In this document: positions 1 to 7,819 of the stretch, piece after piece | How positions within the stretch are numbered: the first letter of the stretch is position 1 | Layout: every line of letters starts with the position of its first letter | From: an uncultured Acetatifactor sp. | Lineage (GTDB): Bacteria; Bacillota; Clostridia; Lachnospirales; Lachnospiraceae | Length of the DNA: 64,000 nt | Assembly: GCA_910586835.1 (NCBI GenBank) | Contig: CAJUJU010000005.1 | Span: 1 to 64,000 of the forward strand | Direction of reading: 5' to 3' | Translations under genes and position numbers: made by a program | Notes under the pieces: generated by a model | Told to the model about the DNA's origin: nothing | What the model saw: only the letters and a program-made list of their open reading frames with translations | Database searches by the model: none

Positions 1-9
1 CCTCCGCCG

Positions 10-120
10 GCCCAGCCCACGGCCTTCGGCCTTGGGCTGACGCGACTTTCGTCGCATACATTCACAGGCGAATCGACATCCGTGAGCAAGCTCCCGGATC
101 GCCGTTTTGCCTGTGAATGT
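10..120. repeat. Cluster of three hairpins, possible dispersed intergenic repeat
   Basis: Three inverted repeats sit side by side. The first is a 12-bp stem with one mismatch around GGCC-TTC-GGCC at about 12-38. The second is GCGAC-TTTC-GTCGC at about 42-55. The third is a long nested palindrome: ACATTCACAGGC (58-69) pairs perfectly with GCCTGTGAATGT (109-120), and inside it ATCCG/CGGAT and GAGC-AA-GCTC also pair. No reading frame across it looks coding. The nested design resembles extragenic palindromic repeats, but only one copy lies in this window, so the repeat assignment is inference. Confidence 0.45.
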
Positions 121-140
121 GCCCGGCTCAATGTACACGC

Positions 141-181
141 AAAAAAAGAACCACAAACTGAAGGTTACAGTCCATGGTTCT
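141..181 (-). terminator. Rho-independent terminator downstream of gpmI
   Basis: Read on the minus strand, AGAACCA (181-175) pairs with TGGTTCT (153-147), with an inner ACTG/CAGT pairing, followed by seven T (147-141). It lies about 210 nt beyond the gpmI stop and is the first good terminator for that transcript. The long 3' tail between stop and terminator is unusual for this compact genome. Confidence 0.75.
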
Positions 182-212
182 CCTGTTTCAGGTATTGCGA
201 ATTGCTTCGGAA

Positions 213-268
213 CCACGGCATCACAAGCAGCGCTTGCAGCCGTGGCCAGTGTCACCGCTACAAGCGCT
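213..268 (-). other. Two mutually exclusive hairpins in the gpmI 3' tail
   Basis: AGCGCTTGCAGCCGTG (229-244) pairs with CACCGCTACAAGCGCT (253-268), a 16-bp stem with two mismatches and an 8-nt loop. The GCCGTGG at 239-245 can instead pair with CCACGGC at 213-219. The two stems share bases and cannot coexist. Mutually exclusive stems ahead of a terminator are seen in attenuators and structured RNAs. No known RNA family is recognised, and the function is open. Confidence 0.35.
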
Positions 269-314
269 TCCTATCGTCGTCCCTGTAAAACAGCCAGTCG
301 ATCTTCCGAAGCAT
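258..314 (-). CDS. Possible 18-residue peptide in the gpmI 3' tail
   Basis: An ATG at 314 is preceded by AGAGGA with 6-nt spacing and opens an 18-codon frame (MLRKIDWLFYRDDDRKRL) ending in TAG inside the large hairpin at 229-268. The peptide is short and highly charged and is not recognised. The ribosome binding site is good, and stopping within the hairpin would let translation influence folding. Length alone gives no support for coding, so this is a weak candidate: it could be a chance frame or a leader-like peptide. Confidence 0.2.
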   Translation of the reverse strand: MLRKIDWLFYRDDDRKRL

Positions 315-391
315 ATACAATCCTCTTTTCTTTTTTTGTCAAACATACAGACAGCCAGGCGCTCCGCGCTCATCCCCCTGCAGTATCCGAT

Positions 392-1936
392 TCAGGCCTT
401 TACCAGCAGAGAGCTTCCTGTCATCTCCGCAGGCTGTTCTCTGCCCATGATCTGGATCAGAGTCGGTATGATATCAGCCAGACAGCCGTCCTCACGGAGC
501 GTATAGTCCCTGTCATAATTTACAAGAATAAAGGGTACCTGATTGGTGGTGTGTGCAGTAAAGGGATCACCTGTCTCATAGTCTATCAGCTGCTCGGCAT
601 TTCCATGATCGGCACAGATAAACATCGCCCCATCCATTTCCTTCACCGCTTCCACGGCTTTTCCCACACATTCGTCAACAGCCTCCACAGCCTTGACAGC
701 CGCAGCCTGAACCCCGGTATGCCCAACCATGTCCGGGTTTGCAAAATTAATAATTATTACATCATATTTATCGGAGCGGATCGCCTCGCAGAGCTTATCG
801 CACACTTCATAAGCGCTCATCTGGGGCTTTAAGTCGTAGGTTGCCACATCCTTGGGCGAATTGACCAGCACCCTGTCCTCCCCGTCGTTCGGCTCCTCCA
901 CGCCACCGTTGAAGAAAAACGTTACATGAGCATACTTCTCCGTCTCAGCAATACGCGCCTGCTTCAGCCCATTGGCCGCCAGCCATTCTCCGAAGGTATT
1001 GTTCACGGCTACCTTGTGGAATGCAACCTCCTTGTTCGGAATAGTGGGATCATAATCGGAGAAGCACACGAAGGTAATATCCTTTCTGTCTCCTCTGTCA
1101 AAGCCCTTGAACTCATCATCACAGAACGCCCTGGTGATCTCTCTTGCACGGTCAGGTCTGAAATTAAAGAAGATCACAGAATCTCCATCCTGCACCACAA
1201 CAACCGGTTTTCCGTTCTCCACAGCCAGAGTAGGCTTTACAAATTCGTCTGTCTCCTCTCTGTCATAGGATTCCTGAATGGCGCAGATACCACATTCGGC
1301 AGTCAGTCCCTCTCCTTTTGTCATGGCATCATAAGCCAGCTTAACGCGATCCCAGTTGTTGTCCCGATCCATCACATAATAGCGGCCCATCACGGAAGCA
1401 ATCCTGCCAACGCCGATCTTCTCCATCTCCCGATTCAGGGCAATTGCATAATCTTTTCCGCTTGCAGGAGGCGTGTCGCGTCCATCCAGAAAACAATGTA
1501 CATATACCTTTTCCAGACCGTTTCTCTTTGCCAGTTCCAGCAAACCGTAAAGATGTGTATTGTGACTGTGCACGCCGCCGTCGGAAAGCAGCCCCATAAG
1601 ATGCAGCGCACTTCCGTTCTTCTTACAGTTTTCCACAGCCTTCAGCAGAGCGGGGTTTTCAAAAAAAGTGCCGTCCTGAATTTCCTTCGTGATCCTTGTC
1701 AGCTCCTGATAAACGATACGCCCCGCACCCATATTCAGATGTCCCACCTCGGAATTGCCCATCTGGCCCTCCGGAAGTCCTACCGCCATGCCGCTGGCAT
1801 TTCCTCTCACAAAGGGATATTCCTTCATCAACCTGTCCATGACAGGTGTACTGGCCTGAGCAACTGCATTGCCTTCCGTCTTTTCGTTTAAACCATATCC
1901 ATCCAGAATCATCAACACAACAGGTCTCTTACCCAT
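392..1936 (-). CDS. gpmI: 2,3-bisphosphoglycerate-independent phosphoglycerate mutase
   Basis: GpmI interconverts 3- and 2-phosphoglycerate in glycolysis and gluconeogenesis as a cytosolic, metal-dependent enzyme of the alkaline phosphatase superfamily. The 514 residues match the usual family length of about 510. LDGYG at residues 11-15 carries the first metal ligand, and NSEVGHLNMGAG holds the catalytic serine at position 62. GRDTPP, DRDNNWDR, RPDRAREI and ADHGNAE are further hallmark stretches. The ATG at 1936 follows GGAGAGG at 8 nt. The gene stands alone, divergent from the CDF gene, not in the gap-pgk-tpi cluster common in Firmicutes. It has its own promoter and a distal terminator. Assignment is secure. 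Confidence 0.97.
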   Translation of the reverse strand: MGKRPVVLMILDGYGLNEKTEGNAVAQASTPVMDRLMKEYPFVRGNASGMAVGLPEGQMGNSEVGHLNMGAGRIVYQELTRITKEIQDGTFFENPALLKAVENCKKNGSALHLMGLLSDGGVHSHNTHLYGLLELAKRNGLEKVYVHCFLDGRDTPPASGKDYAIALNREMEKIGVGRIASVMGRYYVMDRDNNWDRVKLAYDAMTKGEGLTAECGICAIQESYDREETDEFVKPTLAVENGKPVVVVQDGDSVIFFNFRPDRAREITRAFCDDEFKGFDRGDRKDITFVCFSDYDPTIPNKEVAFHKVAVNNTFGEWLAANGLKQARIAETEKYAHVTFFFNGGVEEPNDGEDRVLVNSPKDVATYDLKPQMSAYEVCDKLCEAIRSDKYDVIIINFANPDMVGHTGVQAAAVKAVEAVDECVGKAVEAVKEMDGAMFICADHGNAEQLIDYETGDPFTAHTTNQVPFILVNYDRDYTLREDGCLADIIPTLIQIMGREQPAEMTGSSLLVKA

Positions 1937-2011
1937 ATATCCAACCTCTCCTTATCCGTATAATTTTATGTCGGAAGGACTTCCTCCTTCCCCTGAAATA
2001 TCATTGCCCTC

Positions 2012-2040
2012 AATATATCACGTTTTTCAGAGTAGTGCAA
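2012..2040 (-). promoter_or_regulatory. Predicted sigma-A promoter of gpmI
   Basis: On the minus strand TTGCAC (2040-2035) and TATATT (2017-2012) are separated by exactly 17 nt. The leader then contains a small hairpin, GGAAGGA/TCCTTCC at 1973-1991, ahead of the true ribosome binding site close to the ATG at 1936. Confidence 0.6.
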
Positions 2041-2129
2041 GTTTCTTTTCGCATCTGTACAGGATTCTCTTTACACGCCTGCGCCACCGCAGGGTTCTGA
2101 TTTGCACCCTGAAAATTTACCTCCAGACA

Positions 2130-2158
2130 TTGCATTTTTGCGCTCCCCTTGCTATACT
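2130..2158 (+). promoter_or_regulatory. Predicted sigma-A promoter of the CDF gene
   Basis: TTGCAT at 2130-2135, a 17-nt spacer and TATACT at 2153-2158 with an upstream TGC extended -10 element. Transcription would start near 2165, about 35 nt before the ATG at 2201, which follows GAGGG at 7 nt. I see no clear metal-responsive operator. Confidence 0.6.
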
Positions 2159-2200
2159 GATTAGAAACCTTTCGGAATATACATAAGCGAGGGATTCTTC

Positions 2201-3376
2201 ATGGTTACTTTACTTGCAAAGCTGTTCATAAAAAACAGAGAGGACTACAAAAATCCGGCAGTGAGACAGGCCTACGGAGTGCTCTGCGGCGCCGTCGGCA
2301 TCTTTTTGAATCTGTGCCTTTTTACCGGAAAATTTGTCGCCGGACTCATCAGCAATTCCATTGCCATCACAGCCGACGCTTTTAACAATCTGTCCGACGC
2401 CGGCTCTTCCATCATTACTCTGATCGGCTTTAAAATGGCCGGTCAAAAACCGGATCCGGATCATCCCTTTGGTCATGGCCGCATCGAATATATCTCCGGG
2501 CTTCTGGTTTCGGTAATCATACTCCTCATGGGAACGGAGCTTCTGAAGAGCTCTGTCTCCAAGATCATTCACCCTGAAACCCCGGAATTTTCCCCGGTGA
2601 TTCTCGTGATCCTGATTGCGTCCATCCTGGTAAAATGCTACATGTTTCTTTATAACAGAAGGCTTGGCAAAAAGATGGATTCCGCCGCCATGCTCGTCAC
2701 CGGCACGGATTCCCTGGGAGACACTCTTGCCACCTCCGTAGTTCTGATCTCCACCCTGACTGCCCACTTTACGGATCTTTCCTTAGACGGCTGGTGCGGC
2801 GTACTGGTGGGATTGTTTGTCTGCTATTCCGGTTTCACAGCCGCCAGGGATACCATCAGCCCTCTGCTTGGTCAGGCACCCGACCGGGAATTTGTACAAC
2901 AGGTCAACGACATTGTCATGAGCCACAAGGAAATCATCGGCATCCATGATCTCATCGTGCACAATTACGGTCCCGGCAGAGTCCTCATCTCCCTCCACGC
3001 GGAGGTTCCCGCCGACGGCGATATTCTGACGCTGCACGATGTCATTGATACCATTGAGCATGAGCTCCAGAAAACCCTGAACTGCCATGCAGTCATCCAC
3101 ATGGATCCCGTACAGGTAGGCGATCAGGAGACGGAACGCCTGAAAGAACTGGTGAAGGGATATCTGGCCCAAATAGATCCCTGTCTCACCATGCACGACT
3201 TTCGGATCGTCACCGGCCCCAGTCACACCAACCTGATCTTTGATGTGGTGGCGCCCTACAATTTCCGTTTGTCAGACGGCGCACTGACTGCGCTGATCGC
3301 TGAAAAGGTCAGGGCAGACAATCCTGCTTGTTTTACCGTGGTCGACGTAGACAAGAACATGGCCGGTGACAAATAG
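2201..3376 (+). CDS. Cation diffusion facilitator family transporter
   Basis: Members of this family are cytoplasmic-membrane antiporters exporting divalent metals such as Zn, Mn, Fe or Co in exchange for protons. The 391 residues show the standard layout: six membrane segments in roughly residues 25-215, then a cytosolic ferredoxin-like domain. The metal site motifs are visible: ADAFNNLSD in the second membrane helix, followed by DPDHPFGHGRIEY, and TDSLGDTLAT in the fifth. The C-terminal domain is duplicated-looking (about 225-390), longer than in minimal family members. It is the first gene of a two-gene plus-strand unit with the metallopeptidase downstream, 10 nt apart. The metal specificity cannot be read from the sequence. 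Confidence 0.93.
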   Translation: MVTLLAKLFIKNREDYKNPAVRQAYGVLCGAVGIFLNLCLFTGKFVAGLISNSIAITADAFNNLSDAGSSIITLIGFKMAGQKPDPDHPFGHGRIEYISGLLVSVIILLMGTELLKSSVSKIIHPETPEFSPVILVILIASILVKCYMFLYNRRLGKKMDSAAMLVTGTDSLGDTLATSVVLISTLTAHFTDLSLDGWCGVLVGLFVCYSGFTAARDTISPLLGQAPDREFVQQVNDIVMSHKEIIGIHDLIVHNYGPGRVLISLHAEVPADGDILTLHDVIDTIEHELQKTLNCHAVIHMDPVQVGDQETERLKELVKGYLAQIDPCLTMHDFRIVTGPSHTNLIFDVVAPYNFRLSDGALTALIAEKVRADNPACFTVVDVDKNMAGDK

Positions 3377-3386
3377 GAGGAACTGC

Positions 3387-3812
3387 ATGTCTCACACGAT
3401 TTATCTCACCCAAGCCGAGACAAGACGACTGGAGGCTCTGGAAAAAAGATACCGCAGCACAGCCAGATCCATTCTGGAAAACCGTGTTGCATATTATCAC
3501 AGATTCACAGGAGGCAATTACACCTCCGTCACCGTTCGGGATCAGAAGACCCGCTGGGGAAGCTGTTCCTCCCGGGGAACGCTCTCCTTCAATTACCGTC
3601 TGATCTTCGCCCCTCCCATTGTGCTGGACTACGTCGTCGTACATGAACTCTGTCACCTGACTCACATGAATCATTCCAAAGACTTCTGGAACATGGTGGA
3701 ATCCGTTATGCCAGACTACAGAGAACAGCGGAAATGGCTCCGGGAGCACGCCATGGAGCTGACCCTTTTGCACTATCTGGAGCAGAAGGGAATTCCCATT
3801 ACATTGGACTGA
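3387..3812 (+). CDS. YgjP-like (M48/DUF45) zinc metallopeptidase domain protein
   Basis: A 141-residue protein carrying the zinc peptidase motif HELCHLTHMNHSKDFW, an HExxH helix followed by the downstream H-x-x-x-F-W seen in the YgjP/DUF45 family. The conserved TRWGSCSSRGTLSFNYRL segment precedes it. The family relates to WLM and SprT-like metallopeptidases; its substrates are poorly known. The frame extends upstream to a GTG at 3366, but AGGAGG at 3374-3379 lies 7 nt before the ATG at 3387, which fixes the start. It follows the CDF gene by 10 nt, so the two are probably co-transcribed and end at the hairpin at 3851. Confidence 0.88.
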   Translation: MSHTIYLTQAETRRLEALEKRYRSTARSILENRVAYYHRFTGGNYTSVTVRDQKTRWGSCSSRGTLSFNYRLIFAPPIVLDYVVVHELCHLTHMNHSKDFWNMVESVMPDYREQRKWLREHAMELTLLHYLEQKGIPITLD

Positions 3813-3850
3813 AAGAAGAAGCTGACTCCGGCATTTGCATAAGCAGAATC

Positions 3851-3887
3851 AAAAAGAGCTGCCACGTCTCATGTGACAGCCCTTTTT
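3851..3887. terminator. Bidirectional Rho-independent terminator
   Basis: A5-G-A-GCTG-C-CAC (3851-3865) pairs with GTG-A-CAGC-C-C-T5 (3873-3887) with two mismatches and a 7-nt loop. The A-run on one side and T-run on the other let it serve both the plus-strand metallopeptidase (stop at 3812) and the minus-strand SBP2 gene (stop at 3906). Confidence 0.85.
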
Positions 3888-3905
3888 CCTGTTCATTTCA
3901 TCTTG

Positions 3906-6488
3906 TTATCTGTTCTCGTCCACATAAATCTGCGCTCTGCTCTGAATCACGGCGACGACATCCTGCACGGATTTCTGTCCGGTAAAGAAACCGCCCATCT
4001 CCTCATTGACGATATTGGCAATGGCTTCATTATAGTAAAAGCGATTATCCACGGAAAGAATATAGTCCAACACCTCATCCAACTGCTCCTGAGTCAGCGG
4101 AGAAATTGTTACTTCTTCACCGTTGAGGGATATGGTCTGATCATAATACTGCTTTTCACCGTTCTCATCCTCCCAATAAGGTCTTTCCATGGCCTCCTTG
4201 GATCTCTCATAAAACAGCTCCTTATTCACAGGGAAGTAATTTACCTCCTTCTGATATTCGTCTGTCAGATAGTAGCGGATGAACTGCCATGCGCCTTCCA
4301 GATTTCTTGACCTTGCAGACAGCGCATAGGTTCTGCTGCTCTGCAGATAATCACCCTTGCCCTCCCCGGTAGGAAAACCGACAAAGCTCACCGGCTCTCC
4401 GAAATAGCCGTTGAAAGTATTGGGGAAATTCTGGAAATAGTAAAAATTCGCCTGCATCAGCAATGTACGATTCTCCCTGTACTGGGTCTGCTCCTTGGAC
4501 CAGTCGTAATTCATCCAGTAATCATCCTCACGGTTGATCTCCTCCGGCAGCGTCTTGGCAAACTCCATCAGAGCAATAAAATCATCTGAGTTAAAATTAC
4601 ACTTTCCGGTGGACACATCCATAAACTGATTTCCGCAGTAACGCAGCACCATATTTACAAATGTTTCGCGGGTGATATCAATGCCAAATGCGCTTGCTTC
4701 CTCCCCCATTCCCGCCAGAACCTGCTTCATATCCTCTATGGTCCAGCTCTCCCTGTCGCCCACCAGAGACTTTTTGGCGATCATGGTATAGACTTCGAAA
4801 TTGGGAACCACATAATACAGCTTTCCGTCCACGGAATAAGCGTCAAACACACTCTCGATAAATTCCTTCTGAGAAAGCTCTTCATCGTCTGCAATAAGCT
4901 TTCTCACATCGGCAATCAGCCCCTTGGCGATATAGTTCTCAATGGGAAGCGAAGCGTACTCGTTATTCACCAAAATGTCAGGCATATTTCCGGAAATAAT
5001 ATCATTGTTCAGCTTTGTGTTTCCGGCGTTATAATCCTCATAAGTATTGTATAAATTATACTCCTTGATAACGATTCTGTAGTCTTCACTCTCCCGGTTA
5101 AACTCTATGACGCGTTTCTTCATGTCATAATCTATATATTCGCCTGCCAGCACAACCACCGCCTTATCCGTGATGTCTGCCGGATCTACATAGCTGAAAA
5201 CCGCAGCCTTGTTTCCTTCGCTGTAGTCCTCCAGATAAATTCCCAGAAAAGAAGTGTCGGACAATTCAACGATAGCACTGAAGGAGTTGATAAACACATC
5301 GGAATTGATGTAATCCATCATGGGCTTTGCCGCCTCATCTCCTATGGTATAAGTATAAACCCCGCCGCTGGTGGTAAAGAGCAGATCTCCGTTTGCCCTG
5401 ATATTCATTATATTGTAGTCCCACGCATAGAGCACTGAAGAAGGCAGCGAGCAAGGCTCCCCCATCGTCTCCGTGGCCAGATCATACTCCACACCAAAGA
5501 TCTTCTGCCAGTCGTTTTCGTCATGATAGATGAGGAACAGAACGCCATCCTCCCTGGGAAGCATTCTCTCCAGATTATTGTATACACTCTCTAACTCATC
5601 AGGAAGCGGAATCTGATCCGATACATTCCCTTCGGCATCTACCTTGATCCTGGCATTATTGTCACCTCTTACAATCAGTTCCAGGGTTCCGTCATTTCTG
5701 GCCAGAATAGTCTCCACATAAATCCACATGTCGTCATCCGACGCCAGGGCCTCTATTTCTTTTTCCCATTGAAAACTGCCGTCCGTAGCCCAATGGCAGA
5801 TATAATATCTTCTCTCGTTCTTCCAGGATTCCTCTTCCTCTATGTATTCATCTCTGCTCAGTGTCTTTAGTCCATAGAGTTCGCCCTCGGAATTAATCAC
5901 AAAATTGCCGTAATTACTGTATTCCGAAACATTTTGTCCTACCATGGGCATATCCATCACGCTTACCCTGGGCTGAACAGAGGGTACCGAGGCAGCATCG
6001 TCCTCCCCAGACTCTTCCTCTGACTGTTCTGTTGTGGATTCGCCTTCCTCTCCGTCCGGATCCGCGGCAGAATCCCCTTCGCCCTCCTCATCCGGCATGG
6101 GATTTTCAGCCTCTCCGTCCCCGGCCTCATCCGGTTCCTCCGATGCGGGTATCTGAATCTCAATCAGATTCTGGTTTCCGCCGTCTTCATCCATACTCAG
6201 AAGTTCATAACTCACAGAAGATTCATAGGTTTCAGGATCCCAACTGTCATTCCGCAACAGGACAAAAATCCTTTCGTCCTTGTGCAGCGTCTGCATAATG
6301 CTGGTATTGCCCTTTCCGTCCGCCACACCCAGATTCGGTATTTCAATCTGAGAAAGCTTGTAGACATGTTCTTTTGCCATTCCGGCATTTTCCATGCTCT
6401 TCCCTTCGTCGCCGCAGGCACAAAGACCAAAGGCCGTGACCAGCGTCAGCCCCAGAGCAAATCCCCGGTTCAACCATTTCTTTTTCAT
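3906..6488 (-). CDS. Extracellular solute-binding lipoprotein with N-terminal propeller-like domain (SBP2)
   Basis: An 860-residue lipoprotein: a basic N-terminus, hydrophobic stretch and lipobox LCACG with the lipidated Cys near residue 25. Residues about 40-430 are rich in short strand-like repeats typical of a beta-propeller, interrupted at about 118-160 by a very acidic low-complexity loop (Glu/Asp/Ser). Residues about 440-860 are a family 1 carbohydrate-type solute-binding fold; TGKCNFNSDDF and the terminal IYVDENR closely match SBP1. It is the last gene of the hybrid operon, 48 nt after the MacB-like gene, with GAGAGGG before the ATG. It is clearly a diverged paralogue of SBP1. The substrate is unknown. 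Nothing suggests truncation. Confidence 0.85.
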   Translation of the reverse strand: MKKKWLNRGFALGLTLVTAFGLCACGDEGKSMENAGMAKEHVYKLSQIEIPNLGVADGKGNTSIMQTLHKDERIFVLLRNDSWDPETYESSVSYELLSMDEDGGNQNLIEIQIPASEEPDEAGDGEAENPMPDEEGEGDSAADPDGEEGESTTEQSEEESGEDDAASVPSVQPRVSVMDMPMVGQNVSEYSNYGNFVINSEGELYGLKTLSRDEYIEEEESWKNERRYYICHWATDGSFQWEKEIEALASDDDMWIYVETILARNDGTLELIVRGDNNARIKVDAEGNVSDQIPLPDELESVYNNLERMLPREDGVLFLIYHDENDWQKIFGVEYDLATETMGEPCSLPSSVLYAWDYNIMNIRANGDLLFTTSGGVYTYTIGDEAAKPMMDYINSDVFINSFSAIVELSDTSFLGIYLEDYSEGNKAAVFSYVDPADITDKAVVVLAGEYIDYDMKKRVIEFNRESEDYRIVIKEYNLYNTYEDYNAGNTKLNNDIISGNMPDILVNNEYASLPIENYIAKGLIADVRKLIADDEELSQKEFIESVFDAYSVDGKLYYVVPNFEVYTMIAKKSLVGDRESWTIEDMKQVLAGMGEEASAFGIDITRETFVNMVLRYCGNQFMDVSTGKCNFNSDDFIALMEFAKTLPEEINREDDYWMNYDWSKEQTQYRENRTLLMQANFYYFQNFPNTFNGYFGEPVSFVGFPTGEGKGDYLQSSRTYALSARSRNLEGAWQFIRYYLTDEYQKEVNYFPVNKELFYERSKEAMERPYWEDENGEKQYYDQTISLNGEEVTISPLTQEQLDEVLDYILSVDNRFYYNEAIANIVNEEMGGFFTGQKSVQDVVAVIQSRAQIYVDENR

Positions 6489-6536
6489 AATTCCCTCTCA
6501 TTCCGCCGCTGAAGCGGCAACCTGCCCTTTCAAAGT

Positions 6537-7796
6537 TCAGTCCAAATCGTCCAGATCGTCCACCTCCGGAAGCCTCATCCATCTGCTTTTCTTCGCTTCC
6601 TTTTTCGGCTTCTTTCCGGCCTTTTCTTTTCCGATCCCTTTCCCGGGCTTTCTTTCCCTCTGCCGGATATGGCTTTTCACCCATCCCGGCTTCTTTTCCT
6701 TCTGCGCGTCAAATTCCGTCAGAAACTCAAGATCCTCCGGATGTCCTTTCTTTGCCAGCCGCTTCGCCCGGATTCTCTCCATCCGGCGTTCGGCCTTATC
6801 CTTCAGAATCAACCATTTATCCCGGATCGTCCAGCCCTTATGCTTCCACCATATTCCAAAGAATACCAGCGCAAGCACCGCCGCATAGACCAGAAACAGA
6901 AGCTCTGCCAGCGTAATCACAGCCAGAATATCCTCATACCCTCTCGCCACATTCTCCCAATAAGGATAGATAATGGCCTTTCCGTTCATGGAGCGGGTTC
7001 CAAACTGAGGAATCAGCTTCAGACGGGAGACAAAGGAATATCGGGAAGTATTCTCCAGAATCTCCGTCTCTTTTTCGGAAGATCCCAGCTTTTCCCGGAT
7101 AAAATTCTCTGCAAAGCCTGTCACCGGATCAGGCATCACAATCTCAAAATGATTGATACCGTTGCTTTTCCCCAAGGTGCTCAGTGTCTGATAGGACACA
7201 TACACAAGAGAACCGTCCAGCCCGGCCGCTTCTGTCAGACGCCCTTCCTGCCGCTGCACCACACCGGTTACAATATGAGGAATCCCCCCGATGTAAACGG
7301 TCATACCCGACACGTCATTGGAACCGAACAACTGCCAGGCGGCATCCTGATCGATCACACAATAATCCTGCATCAGGTCATTGCCTGAGAAATAGCCCCC
7401 CGACAAAAGCTTCAGGGGATGAAAGAGAAAGAAATCCCCTCCGATCCCGATGGCATCCGCCTCCAGGCTGGACCTGTCGCTGGAAACGGTAACCTTGCCA
7501 TCCGCACTGAACGCATCCGCCCACAGCCTGGCTCCCGGATTTTCCGACTCCTGCACCACCCCGGCATCGGAAAGCGCTCCGTCGATGGAATGCTCCAGCT
7601 CAAGAATACTGTCTTCGTCAACATCCGCATTCACCGAGAAAAAGCAGCTGACCTGAGCTGTCTTCCCGTCCCTGCTCCAGCGCTCCGCCATGTTCTGGGA
7701 ATCCTGACTCCCTCCCAGGCGGTTGGCTGTAATGGCAAGGATCAGAAACAGCAGAAAGGATATTCCTCCGCTTATTCCAAGTATTACTTTCTTCAT
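6537..7796 (-). CDS. MacB periplasmic-core-like membrane protein with only two TM segments
   Basis: About 419 residues. One membrane segment lies near residues 7-25, a large extracytoplasmic region follows (about 30-300), then a second membrane segment near 300-325, then a very basic cytosolic tail of about 90 residues ending in an acidic DDLDDLD. The middle resembles the MacB-type core of ABC exporters: strands around VTVYIGGIPHIVTGVV and SYQTLSTLGKS. It lacks the four-helix FtsX permease layout, so it is at best a partial MacB-like protein. The frame opens at a GTG at 7814, but GTGAGG upstream of the ATG at 7796 favours that start. It lies directly after the HlyD-like gene. The family link is inference from fold pattern and neighbours. 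Confidence 0.55.
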   Translation of the reverse strand: MKKVILGISGGISFLLFLILAITANRLGGSQDSQNMAERWSRDGKTAQVSCFFSVNADVDEDSILELEHSIDGALSDAGVVQESENPGARLWADAFSADGKVTVSSDRSSLEADAIGIGGDFFLFHPLKLLSGGYFSGNDLMQDYCVIDQDAAWQLFGSNDVSGMTVYIGGIPHIVTGVVQRQEGRLTEAAGLDGSLVYVSYQTLSTLGKSNGINHFEIVMPDPVTGFAENFIREKLGSSEKETEILENTSRYSFVSRLKLIPQFGTRSMNGKAIIYPYWENVARGYEDILAVITLAELLFLVYAAVLALVFFGIWWKHKGWTIRDKWLILKDKAERRMERIRAKRLAKKGHPEDLEFLTEFDAQKEKKPGWVKSHIRQRERKPGKGIGKEKAGKKPKKEAKKSRWMRLPEVDDLDDLD

Positions 7797-7819
7797 TTCT
7801 CGCCTCACTTCCACCGAAA

